Assembly: GCF_900113665.1 (NCBI RefSeq)
Contig: NZ_FOQD01000002.1
Location: 1 to 64,000, forward strand
Source: Planctomicrobium piriforme
Lineage (GTDB): Bacteria > Planctomycetota > Planctomycetia > Planctomycetales > Planctomycetaceae
DNA length: 64,000 nt
Reading direction: 5' to 3'
The position numbers and the translations under genes were made by a program. The notes beneath the pieces are model-generated. The model searched no databases. It was not told the origin of the DNA and saw nothing but the letters and a program-made list of their open reading frames with translations. Numbering within the stretch: position 1 is the stretch's first letter; each line of letters begins with the position of its first letter. This document shows positions 1 to 8,900 of the stretch, in pieces.

Positions 1-30
1 GCTTTTTGAGGCACTTTCCGTCAAAAACCC

Positions 31-52
31 GCCTGTTTCAGAACAGGCTTTT
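31..52. terminator. Probable bidirectional intrinsic terminator
   Basis: A 7-bp stem (GCCTGTT/AACAGGC) with a 4-nt loop is followed by TTTT on the plus strand. Read on the minus strand it is followed by GGGTTTTTG. It sits just beyond the stop of the minus-strand flavin reductase-like gene and could also end a plus-strand gene lying left of the window. Confidence 0.55.
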
Positions 53-97
53 CCTAACCAGTTGAAACTGTTCGACTAATAGCCGGACAGTTGTGTT

Positions 98-580
98 CTA
101 ATAATGCAAACCGTTCTTTCGCACATGCACCCACGGGCGTTCTGCAGCCAGGCGGGGGCCTTCGGCGGCGGCGGTCAGTTTGAGCAGAATAACGTGATGG
201 TCGCCGGCGTCGATTGCGGCGGTCACTTCTCCTTCAATCCAGCCGAGGGCATCCTGCAACACAGCTTGCCCGGCAGGGGAACGGTCGATGGCGATGCCTT
301 CGAAGGCCGGTTCACCGGGGTCGAAGCCTTTGCCGAAGTGCCCGAGGACTGACTTCTGGGTTTCCCCGATGAGGCTCAATGCAGCGGTCGCGCCAGGGAC
401 CAGCCATTCCCGCAGATAACGTTTGGCATTCACCGCGACGGTGACGGCGGGAGGAGCGAACGACGCCTGCTGCACCCAACTGGCGAGCATGGCGGTCTCT
501 TCACCGCCCGGCCCCCGGGCCGACAGAATAAACAGACCGCTGGGAATGCGGCCCAAGACAGGTCCAAAGGCGTCGTACAT
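98..580 (-). CDS. Flavin reductase-like domain protein
   Basis: A protein of 160 aa that resembles the flavin reductase-like (FMN-binding split barrel) family, which reduces FMN/FAD with NAD(P)H or binds flavin. The N-terminal MYDAFGPVLGRIPSGLFIL and the following LASWVQQASFAPPAVTVAV match the usual opening of this fold, where the ASWVxQ stretch contacts flavin. I chose the ATG at 578-580 because the upstream TTG extension (to 658) has no family similarity, and a GGAAAG lies about 10 nt before this ATG. It is monocistronic as far as visible and ends next to a terminator-like hairpin at 31-52. Substrate and partner are unknown. Cytoplasmic; no signal peptide. Confidence 0.8.
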   Translation of the reverse strand: MYDAFGPVLGRIPSGLFILSARGPGGEETAMLASWVQQASFAPPAVTVAVNAKRYLREWLVPGATAALSLIGETQKSVLGHFGKGFDPGEPAFEGIAIDRSPAGQAVLQDALGWIEGEVTAAIDAGDHHVILLKLTAAAEGPRLAAERPWVHVRKNGLHY

Positions 581-858
581 CGTGGTCGGGTCTTTCCGGA
601 GGCCGTGCTGAACCACGCAGGCAGTCGTGCGCGACGGCAGAATCGTTATTTCCCTCAAAGTCTAGCGGGGGGATGTTGCGAAATGAAAACGGACAAACAG
701 TTTTCTCCGACTCCCCGTTTTTTTCGTATTAGGAATGAGAGTAAGACGAGGAAGTTCACGTTGACTTTGGCGCATGAGCCCGCAGAGTGAAGGGTCGTTC
801 GCCGTTCGTGAAATTCCTGTCGCCCGCATGCTGCCAGACAGGCGAATTGGAGTGCAAC

Positions 859-1074
859 ATGATCCAGAAGGCCCCCGCGAAAAGTCGTACCCGAGGCGTG
901 AAGAAGACTCCTTCGAACACGCAGATCGCCAAGAAACGCAGCGAGATCCGGTCCACTTGGACCGTCGAAGAACGCCACCGCCGCGTTCCGACTCTGCGTG
1001 AAGACGCAGCCGATCTGCGGTTTCAGGCGCATTTGAAGTTCCTGGAATTCCTAATGGCGCATCAGGCCCGCTAA
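859..1074 (+). CDS. Small basic hypothetical protein (71 aa)
   Basis: A 71-residue Lys/Arg-rich protein starting MIQKAPAKSRTRGVKK, with a central RSEIRSTWTVEERHRR segment and ending LEFLMAHQAR. An ATG with a well placed GGAG (849-852, 6 nt spacer) supports this start over the longer in-frame GTG upstream. From memory, short planctomycete proteins with an IRxxWxxxERxRR motif are common and of unknown function; this assignment is by eye. It is divergent from the flavin reductase gene and converges on the decarboxylase gene. No signal peptide or membrane segment. Nucleic-acid binding is possible given its charge but is not shown. Confidence 0.55.
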   Translation: MIQKAPAKSRTRGVKKTPSNTQIAKKRSEIRSTWTVEERHRRVPTLREDAADLRFQAHLKFLEFLMAHQAR

Positions 1075-1097
1075 GCTTGATGACGCCCCTGCGAATT

Positions 1098-1141
1098 CCC
1101 CTCACCCTGGCCCTCTCACCTGATTACAGGGGTGCGGGGGC
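1098..1141. repeat. R1 palindromic repeat (diverged copy)
   Basis: Diverged copy of the GC-rich R1 element: CCCCTCACCCT, then CTCTCACCTGATTACAGGGG, then a G-run. It overlaps the 3' end of the decarboxylase gene and supplies its last dozen codons and stop. Other copies: 29874, 30774, 42070, 62892. Confidence 0.65.
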
Positions 1142-2490
1142 GACGCAAAGACTTCGTGTGTCGCTTCTGCCAGCCGTTCGAGAATGCGCGACATCCAGGC
1201 GAGGTGTTCGGGCTTCATGACGGTCGCCCGCATGCATTTGAGGCTGGGCTGGTCCCACTCTTCGATCGCTGCCAGCGGCGCCAGGAAGTCGCGAGAGAGC
1301 GTGAGCTGGGCGAGATGAATCTCCCGCCGCGCAGCCGCGTCGAAGATCTGCTGCGCGAATTCGCTCGACTGCGATGCGGTCTCCGCCTGCACCATCCAGA
1401 CGACGATGTCGAGTTCCGGCACCACCACCGGTCGCAATCGCGGTTGGGCGTCGATCCACTCGACCAGTTTCAGCGCGGCCTCGCGTCCGCGTTCCAGGTT
1501 TCTCGCGAACTCCCCTTCGCGCACGAGCGGAAACGCCTGCAGCGTCGCCCACAGTGCGACGGCGGATGCCCCGGCCCGTGAGCATTCCAGGGAGATCTCC
1601 CCCAGGTGCAGGTCATCGGACGTGAAGTAGGTATAGGGCGACTCGTGGTGATAGATCGCCGCGACCCGGCGGTCTCGAAACAGGATGCACCCGCAGCCAT
1701 AGGGCTGCAGTCCATGCTTATGCGGGTCGATGACGATGGAATCGGCATGTTTGAGAGCGGCATACGCTCGCGCGGACTCCGGCCGCAAATTCCCGGCGAG
1801 GCCAAAGTAACCGCCGTACGCGCTGTCGACATGCAGGCGAAATCCAAACCGCTCGCGGAGCGCGACGATTCGATCGAGCGGATCGACCGCCCCGAGTCCA
1901 GTCGTGCCGAGCGTGGCGACGACCGTCCCGATTTGTTCGGTCTGTAATATATGTTCGAGAGCGGCAAGATCCATTCTTCCGGCGCGATCGACGGGGACGG
2001 TCACGAATGGAACATTGAGGACTCGCGACAATCTCGAATGCGTGTAGTGAGCATGCGCCGAGGCCGCGACGGCATGCCCCCCGGTCAGTTCTCGCGCCAC
2101 CCATAGCGCCTCGAAGTTGGCCATCGTCCCGCCGCCGCAGAGATGGCCCAGGTGTTCCGTCCAGCCAAACATCGCCGCGAGCTGCGCAATGCATTCAAGC
2201 TCCATCGCCGAACTCGCCCGACCGCCGTCGAGCGCATGATTGTTCGGATTCAGGCACATCGCCAGCGTGTAAGCCATCTGCGCCACCGGATGCGGCGGCT
2301 TGAGCATCTGCCCGAGATAGAACGGGTGATGGTAGGGGAAGTTGTCGTGCAACCTTTCGGCGGTCCGCTGGAGAACTTGAGCAGCATCCTGATTGAGTGG
2401 AGCGGATGACCAATCAGGCAAGTGCGAAAAGCCTTGTAGCAACTGCGCCAGGCTTTGCTGATAGAGATCGACCTGTTCTGGCGAGTGCAT
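1102..2490 (-). CDS. Pyridoxal-dependent decarboxylase (group II)
   Basis: A 462-aa PLP enzyme of the group II decarboxylase family (aromatic amino acid / glutamate / DABA decarboxylase type). The PLP lysine is in DPHKHGLQPYG (about K258), preceded by HVDSAYGGYFG (D222, contacts the pyridine nitrogen), GGGTMANFEAL (about 119-129, phosphate/cofactor loop) and GTTGLGAVDP (195-204). Length is normal for the family. The substrate cannot be read from sequence. The last residues (PPHPCNQVRGPG) and the stop lie in a diverged R1 repeat at 1098-1141, so the natural C-terminus has probably been replaced or extended. Only 4 nt separate it from the upstream HEAT-repeat gene, so the two are likely cotranscribed. 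Cytoplasmic. Confidence 0.9.
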   Translation of the reverse strand: MHSPEQVDLYQQSLAQLLQGFSHLPDWSSAPLNQDAAQVLQRTAERLHDNFPYHHPFYLGQMLKPPHPVAQMAYTLAMCLNPNNHALDGGRASSAMELECIAQLAAMFGWTEHLGHLCGGGTMANFEALWVARELTGGHAVAASAHAHYTHSRLSRVLNVPFVTVPVDRAGRMDLAALEHILQTEQIGTVVATLGTTGLGAVDPLDRIVALRERFGFRLHVDSAYGGYFGLAGNLRPESARAYAALKHADSIVIDPHKHGLQPYGCGCILFRDRRVAAIYHHESPYTYFTSDDLHLGEISLECSRAGASAVALWATLQAFPLVREGEFARNLERGREAALKLVEWIDAQPRLRPVVVPELDIVVWMVQAETASQSSEFAQQIFDAAARREIHLAQLTLSRDFLAPLAAIEEWDQPSLKCMRATVMKPEHLAWMSRILERLAEATHEVFASPPHPCNQVRGPG

Positions 2491-2494
2491 CCGG

Positions 2495-3883
2495 TTATTG
2501 CTCTGAGTTGGCGGCAGCTTTGATTTTGTCGATCGCTTCGAGGAGGTCTGGCTTCAAAAGTTCATCATCAAGAGATGCTGACATGGCTTCCAATGCCGGG
2601 AGAGTTTCTTTGGCAGGGTCGCCGAATCTGCCAAGCACTTGTAGTGCTGCGCGCCGGATCTGGAGTTGTTCGTGCCACGCGACGGTGTCTCCGTCAGCAA
2701 ATGTTGCCGCGTTCAAAAGAACAGCGACAACCTGCGGATCTCGACCTCCCAGTTCACCAAGGGCAGTGATGGCTGCCTCGCGAGTGTCAAATTCGCTGTC
2801 GTCATAGTCACCGTTTTGTTCTACCGCCACGGGGATTCTCATGACCCAGGGGAGGATGAGTGCAGCCGCTCGATCAGGAGCGACTTTTGCCGTCACTCTA
2901 ATGACTTCACTGCGAATGTTTTCATTGTCTCCGTTCAGCAATTCGATGAGTTTGGGAAGCAAGGGAAGAGCATGTGATCCCAGTTCGTCGCAGGCATCGA
3001 TTCCAGCGAAATCTGGCGGCTGAAATTCGTTACTGAGGATGTCCACTCCCGGCCGAGGAGTTTTTGCGATTTTCCAGATCGCGACGGCAGCCGCCAGACG
3101 TACGTTCTTATCAAGATCGTTGAAAGCCATTTCGGTGAGTCTTGGCAATGCGACGGAAGCCGAAGGACCGATGTTTCCCAGCGCATGCACTGCCTCCATG
3201 CGAACTGGAATCATCGTCGAAATGAAACAGCCGCACATCCTCGCGGTCGTCTCCCGGCTTTCGGAAAGCCAGATCAAGTCATGTATGGCGGGAGCTGAAA
3301 TACTTCCTTGTAAGGCGAGAGCGGAAGCCGCAGTATCTTGCACATAGGGTTTTGAGTCCCCCAAGGTCGGAATCAGTGCCGTGATCAACTCTTGGGTTCC
3401 TGATTTGAGTTGCTGCGCGGCCCTGATGGCAACAATACGCAATTGAGGATCATCGGCGTTCAACGCAGCGCGGACTCGTTGCCAGGCAGCGTCGCTTTCC
3501 GCTCCGATGCGGCCGATGATATTGATTGCTCGCCGCTGGTCTTCGGTGCTGTCGCTCCGATCATAGAATTCCATGACAGCCGCTAAGGCCGGAGCGCCGA
3601 TTGAGATGAGAGAATCCGCGGCGGTCGAGCAAACTCGAACAGTCACGATAAAAGTTTGGCTCGGTACTTGACGATCGTCGTTCAGTGCCTCGACCAGAGC
3701 CTTGATGACGGCGGGGTTATCTTTGCCATAGTTCTTCAATTTTCTGGCAGCAGTGTATGCGAGGTCTGCATCGGAGCCTTTCAGGAGGAGAATCAGATCC
3801 TCGACTCCAAGATCCTGAGCGAAGGATAAAGTCGGCCAGCAGGTCGCTATGGTGAGAATCGCAATCCGGAAGACTTGAAACAT
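2495..3883 (-). CDS. Secreted HEAT-repeat protein
   Basis: A 462-aa protein with a signal peptide (MFQVFRIAILTIATCWPTLSFAQ, cleavage near residue 22) followed by about ten HEAT-like helical repeats. Examples are DAAWQRVRAALNADDPQLRIVAIRAAQQL and RMEAVHALGNIGPSASVALP. HEAT/PBS-lyase-type repeats form protein-binding solenoids; no catalytic residues are visible. The export signal suggests a periplasmic location. It lies 4 nt upstream of the decarboxylase and 37 nt downstream of the ABC1 kinase gene, so all three minus-strand genes may form one transcript. Specific function not recognised. Confidence 0.8.
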   Translation of the reverse strand: MFQVFRIAILTIATCWPTLSFAQDLGVEDLILLLKGSDADLAYTAARKLKNYGKDNPAVIKALVEALNDDRQVPSQTFIVTVRVCSTAADSLISIGAPALAAVMEFYDRSDSTEDQRRAINIIGRIGAESDAAWQRVRAALNADDPQLRIVAIRAAQQLKSGTQELITALIPTLGDSKPYVQDTAASALALQGSISAPAIHDLIWLSESRETTARMCGCFISTMIPVRMEAVHALGNIGPSASVALPRLTEMAFNDLDKNVRLAAAVAIWKIAKTPRPGVDILSNEFQPPDFAGIDACDELGSHALPLLPKLIELLNGDNENIRSEVIRVTAKVAPDRAAALILPWVMRIPVAVEQNGDYDDSEFDTREAAITALGELGGRDPQVVAVLLNAATFADGDTVAWHEQLQIRRAALQVLGRFGDPAKETLPALEAMSASLDDELLKPDLLEAIDKIKAAANSEQ

Positions 3884-3920
3884 GTCATCCTCCCGTGCCG
3901 AACTTCAGAGCCTGCAACAA

Positions 3921-5669
3921 TCATAACCGACCGCTGCGGAGAATGCCCCAGATGAGCCAGACGCCGAGCAGGCCGGAGAAGATGAACAGGGGGGCGGCGA
4001 ACCAGAGCGACTGCGTGGTCGTCGAGCGGATGATGAGGGCTGTGGCGACCACCATGGAGGAAATCACCATCCCCACCACGAGACGGTTGCTCGATCTGTC
4101 GAACTCAGTGATCAGGCGGTCGAGTCCGCGGTGTTCGAGCTGGACCTTGAGATCGTCCTGGCTGGCCTTTTGCAGCGTTCGGCCGAGATGCAGCGGGAGA
4201 TCATGCACCGAACGCAGTAAGCCCTGCAGGTCGACGAGAGCCCGTTCGACGACCCGTTTGGGGTGATAGCGGTCGCGAATCATGCGTTCGACGAACGGCG
4301 AAAGCACTTCGGCCATGTTGAATTTGGGATCGAGCTTGCGGCCCACTCCTTCCAGCGTCACGCAGGCCCGAACGAGCAGCATCAGATCGCCGGGGCACTG
4401 CAGCCCGTGCGCGGCAAGAATACCGATGAAGTCGGTGAGCATCTGGCCGATGCGGATTTGTTCGAGCGGCAGGCCGTAGTAGGCGTCGAGGAAGTCGCGG
4501 ACATCGGCCTTGAGCAGGACCAGGTCGATGCTGGGTCGCGTCGCCTGCCCGACGGACAGCAGCACCGTGACGGCCCGGTCGACGTCGTGATGGGCGACCG
4601 CCACAAACAGATCCACAAGGCGCTCGCGTTTTTCGTCATCGAGAAACCCGACCATGCCGTAGTCGAGCAGCACGATCGCGCCATCCTCGCGAATCCGCAT
4701 GTTCCCGGGGTGCGGGTCGCCGTGAAAGTAACCCATCTCAAACGCCTGCCGCATGAAGATCGAGGCGCCGTTAACGGCCAATTGCGATGGATCGAGTCCG
4801 CAGGCGCGAATGCCGTCGAGATCGTACACCCTCAGACCGTCGACCCGTTCCATGACCAGGACGGCTTCCGTCAGCAGTTCAGGTTCGACATAGGGGACGT
4901 ACAGCCGAGGATCCCCTTCAAAGAGCTTGCGAAACTCCTGCAGCGCACGGGCTTCACGCTGAAAATTCATTTCGCGGCGAATCGTGCGGGCGAAGTATTT
5001 GACGAGCCCGACGGGGTCGAACACCTGCGACTCTGGAACATGGCGTTCCATCAGTTGGGCGAGCTCCATCATCAACGCGAGATCGCGTTCGACCGCCTGT
5101 TTGATGCTGGGCCGGCGGACCTTCACGACAACCTCGCGGCCGTCGAGAGTCGTCGCGGCATGCACCTGCGCCAGCGAACCGGCGGCCAGCGGGGCATCGT
5201 CGAATTTGGAAAACAGCTCGTAAATCGGGCGATAGAATTCCAGCTCGATCGATTCCGTCACACCTTCGACCGCAAAGGGAGGGACATGCTCCTGTAGTAA
5301 GGTCAGTTCCTGGATGACGTCGTTGGGGATGAGGTCGGGCCGGGTGCTGAGCACCTGACCGAACTTGATGAACGTGGGACCCAGATCTTGCAGGGCGAGC
5401 CGGATGCGGCGGGGAGTGGTGAGTTCTTCCGGGATTTCGCGGCGTTTCCGCGACACGAGCCGGCGGCCCCAATTGAGATACGGCGCCAGTCCCAGACGTT
5501 CCAGCACATCTCCGAAGCCGTAGTTCAGCAACACGGTCGCGATTTCGCGACCGCGGTTGAGGTTCTTCAGGAATCGCAGGGGATAAGGTTGCACGGGGAA
5601 CTTGAGGGCGGCCGACGGTGAAGTATGCGATTGAGAATTTCGAAATCCGAAGCACGAAATTCGAAACAA
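3921..5669 (-). CDS. ABC1/UbiB-family atypical kinase
   Basis: A 582-aa ABC1 (AarF/UbiB/COQ8) family protein, atypical kinases/ATPases that support quinone biosynthesis at the membrane. Visible: the KxGQ-type motif PTFIKFGQVLSTRPDLIP, the nucleotide-binding lysine in VVVKVRRPS, the catalytic loop HGDPHPGNMRI, the metal-binding LLDYGMVG and two C-terminal membrane helices (VVGMVISSMVVATALII and APLFIFSGLLGVWLIWGIL). The start is doubtful: the TTG at 5669 lies in an R4 repeat and the first residues (FRISCFGFRNSQ) are repeat-encoded. A GTG at 5594 (VQPYPLRFLKNLNRG) is the only clear later candidate but lacks a Shine-Dalgarno. A UbiA-type prenyltransferase at 52469 could share its pathway. Confidence 0.88.
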   Translation of the reverse strand: MFRISCFGFRNSQSHTSPSAALKFPVQPYPLRFLKNLNRGREIATVLLNYGFGDVLERLGLAPYLNWGRRLVSRKRREIPEELTTPRRIRLALQDLGPTFIKFGQVLSTRPDLIPNDVIQELTLLQEHVPPFAVEGVTESIELEFYRPIYELFSKFDDAPLAAGSLAQVHAATTLDGREVVVKVRRPSIKQAVERDLALMMELAQLMERHVPESQVFDPVGLVKYFARTIRREMNFQREARALQEFRKLFEGDPRLYVPYVEPELLTEAVLVMERVDGLRVYDLDGIRACGLDPSQLAVNGASIFMRQAFEMGYFHGDPHPGNMRIREDGAIVLLDYGMVGFLDDEKRERLVDLFVAVAHHDVDRAVTVLLSVGQATRPSIDLVLLKADVRDFLDAYYGLPLEQIRIGQMLTDFIGILAAHGLQCPGDLMLLVRACVTLEGVGRKLDPKFNMAEVLSPFVERMIRDRYHPKRVVERALVDLQGLLRSVHDLPLHLGRTLQKASQDDLKVQLEHRGLDRLITEFDRSSNRLVVGMVISSMVVATALIIRSTTTQSLWFAAPLFIFSGLLGVWLIWGILRSGRL

Positions 5670-5693
5670 ATCTCAATGCTCGAAATTCAAAAG
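5634..5693. repeat. R4 dispersed repeat
   Basis: Contains TTCGAAATCCGAAGCACGAA followed by further TTCGAAAC and CGAAATTC units. Further copies lie at 35608-35690 and 54620-54748. It overlaps the annotated N-terminus of the ABC1 kinase gene. Confidence 0.75.
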
Positions 5694-5710
5694 TTTCAGA
5701 GACCTGTGAG

Positions 5711-5812
5711 AAGAAACCACGAATGAAACGAAATCACACGAATCAACTCTTGGTGCTGCAGATTCAGCGACGAACGCGACCCCTGTCATTCCATTCGTGT
5801 GTTTCGTGGTTC
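5711..5812. repeat. R5-type inverted pair
   Basis: ACCACGAATGAAACGAAATC at about 5717 is answered by ATTCGTGTGTTTCGTGGTTC at about 5792 in opposite orientation, enclosing a unique centre. It lies between the ABC1 kinase and the large DUF4175-like gene. A closely related palindrome is at 57339-57402. Confidence 0.7.
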
Positions 5813-5954
5813 AATCCTCATGGTTTCTCCGTGGTGATTCTCAATATTCACCACCTGCCTGAAACATCACACTTGAGACTTGAGCTCCAGGAACCGGGAG
5901 CGTCTCAGTACTTCATCGTTCAGCACGGCCGTGCAGGTGTCAATTCCTGGAAGG

Positions 5955-8900
5955 CTACTTCGAGAGTTTTTGCTTGTATGCTTCCGTGTCGCGCCGATAT
6001 TCCGGAGGAACTGGGCGGTTTCCGGAGCCGGAACTTTGCGTGGCTTTGCGTTCCCGTTCCCCGCCGCTGCGGTTCTGGCCGGTGGAATCGTACTGAATTC
6101 CCTTGAGCAGCGATTCGAACTGCCGTCGGGCGGCGTCGGTTTCGGCGGATTTGTCGAGACCGGGATCGGCGAGCCGTTCTTCGAGCCGCTGCATGAAGCG
6201 TTCGAGATCCTGCTCGGAATAACCGAGTTCGCGCAAGAGATCCTCAGGAGCTTGACCGCGATCGAGTTGCTGGCGCAGCCGCTTCAGGGCCAGTTCGGTG
6301 GCCTTCTTCCGATTCGCGAGATCGGCCGCTTCCGGAGTGAGCAGATCGTTCGCGCCGCCGTCGCCGCCGTCGCCTGCATCCCGACCGCGATTGTTCCCTT
6401 TTCCCCCCTGCCCATTGGCTTCGCCCCCCGGCTTGCCGCCGCTTTCCTGGGGAGAGTTGCCCGGCTGTCCGCCGGCGGGCATGTCGCCTTGTTGAGGAGC
6501 GCCGCCGGGATGTTGGCCCTGGCCTGGCTTGCCTCCAGATTGCTGACCGCCGGGTTGGCCCGGCTGCTCACCAGGTTGCTGTCCGCCAGACTGGCCCCCT
6601 TCGCCCTTTTCGCCGGGTTGTTGTCCGTCCTTGCCTTTTTGTTGACCGCCCTGTTGGCTGCCTTCTTGTTTGCCGCCCTCTTGTTTCGAGCCGTTTTGCT
6701 TGCCTCCCTGTTGCTCGCCACTTTCCTGCTTGCCCCCTTGCTGGGGCTGGCCGTTCTGTGGCTTTGAGGAATTCTCTTGAGGCGCATTCTGGCCCTGCTG
6801 CTGTGGCTGCTGACCACCGGGCTTTTGACCCGGCTGTTCCTGGCCTGATTGCTGTTGCTGTCCATTTTGCTGCGGGGACTCTTTACCGCCGGCGTCCTGT
6901 TTCATCTGTTGCTGGCCGCCATTCTGCTGATTCGGCTTGGAATCAGAAGGCTGCTGACCGGATGCGTCATCTTGCGGTTGACCGGGTTTCGGCTGTCCCT
7001 GCTGCCCAGACTTTTGCTGCCCCTTATCGCCGCCTTGTTGCCCCGACTGCTGTCCGGCGTCACCTGATTGTTGCTGCTGATCTTTGGGCATCTGATCCTG
7101 ATTCGGCTGCCCTGCCTCGCGCGGCTCGCCGCCTGCTTTCTTATCGCCGCTGGCGTTCTGCTCACTCTTCTGACCGGGCATCGGCTCTCCCTGTGAACCG
7201 GCATCGGGCGCCGACTGCTGATTGGCGGGATCATTCTTGCCGCGTTGCCCTTGCTTGGGTTCCCCTTGCGCTGGCGGGGTGTTCTGATCTGCATTTTGAG
7301 GCTCGCTGCCAGCAGGCTTTCCCTGCTTGGGCGGCGTGGCTGATTTCTCTGGCGCAGCGCCCTTGTCGCCGGGCATCGCATCCGAGTCCGGAGAGCCAGG
7401 ATTGTTCTTTTCGCCAGCGGGGGATTGCGGATCACCCTTCTTTGGGGTTGCGTTCTGGCTCTGTTCGCCAGGCTTCATGCTGTCGGGCTTGCCAGAGGAG
7501 TTCGAATCGCTCTTCGCTTCACCTGGTTTGTTGTCGCCGTTCGATTGGCCGCTCGGTGAGGCATCCGACGGAGAATTGGCTTCGCCCTTGTCTCCCTTCT
7601 GCATGGCCGGTGAACTCTGATCACCTGCTGCAGAATTCGATGGCTGCTTCTCACCTGAATTCTGTTCGCCGCTGGGTTTGGAACCGCTCTGTTGGGGCTC
7701 GCTCTTCTGACCAGACTTCTCGCCAGGAGAACTGTTGTCACCGGTGTTCTGCTGCTGACCTGTTTGCTGCGGCGAGTTTTCGCCCTTTTGCGGCGCAGAA
7801 GGAGATTGCTGACCTGATTTCTGGTCAGGCATCGAGTTCGACTTGTTCTCCTGGCCGGCGGACTGCTGGTCCTGACCTGACCCCTGCATGGGGTCATTGC
7901 CAGCAGGTGATTTCTGACCGGACCGATTCTCTGGCTTGCTGTCGCCAGATTGTTTGTCGGCTTTGGATTGCTGTTCCCCCTGCTTCTGCTGAGAAGAGCT
8001 GTCTTGCTTCTGCTGAGGTGGCGTGGTTTTGGAGTCGCCGTTCTCACGCATTTCATTTTGCCTGGTCGAATCCTGTTCCGACTTCGGCTGCTGCGCGGGG
8101 GGATTGCCGCCTTGCTGCGGCTTTGATGAATCGTTTTGCGGCTGCGAGTTCTGGTTCTGCTTCTCCTGTTCTTTATTCCAGTCGAGGAGTCGTTGCAGAG
8201 CCTGATCTTCGCCCGCCTGATTCTGCGGCGGCGTATTGGCGTTCTTGTTAGACGAGTCCTGCTTGCCGGGCGGAGCTTTGCCTTGTCCGTTGTTGCCGGA
8301 CGGTTGTTGCCCGTTTTGTTTGTTGCCAGACGGCTGCTGTTGGCCGTTTTGCTGAGAGGAGTTGCCAGACTCCTTTTGATCTCCGGACGGCTTCCCCTCG
8401 CCTTGTTGTCCTTGAGACTGTTGACCCTGAGTCTGTTTGCCTTGCCCGGAGGAGTCTTGGCCGGCGCCTTGCGGCGGCTTTTCTCCCTGTTCCCCCTGGG
8501 GCCGTTGTTGCTGCGGATTGCCTTTGGGTTCCTGACCAGGTTCGTTCTCGTTGGCAGCCTGTTTGTCAGCAGGCATCTCCTGCCCTGGCTGCATCGGAAG
8601 CTGTTTTTGCTCAGGTGGCTGTTGGCGTGGCTCGCGCTGCAGGCCTGGCTGTTGGGGCTCTTGCGGTTGGTTGGGCTGCGGATTTTCCTGTCGAGGACGA
8701 TTTGGTTCGTCTGCCTGAGGAAGTCTGTTCTGGAGTTCTTCCGCCTGTTGATCGTTGAACTGGCGATTCTGTTCAGGTGCGGCCGGGGCGGCGATGGTGA
8801 GCGTGATCCGCTGCGTGCGGCTGATGTTCTTCTGACGCTTGCCGAACGGCTCGAAGTTGTCTTCGGCTTCGGCGAACAGCGTGATGTGATCCCCCGCCTT

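Noticed and set aside
4263..5297. 344-aa open frame antisense to the ABC1 kinase
   Set aside because: It mirrors codon structure of a confidently identified gene and has no recognisable motif or ribosome binding site.
5618..6106. 162-aa plus-strand frame between the ABC1 kinase and Q-rich genes
   Set aside because: It translates R4 and R5 repeats (EIRSTKFETN type peptides), a typical repeat artefact.
6758..8251. Long open frame on the plus strand opposite the Q-rich gene (also 5880-6767 and 8136-9482)
   Set aside because: Opposite frames of CAG/GGC/CCG-rich low-complexity DNA stay open by composition. The translations are low-complexity Ser/Arg/Leu with no motif, and the minus-strand protein has clear domains at both ends.
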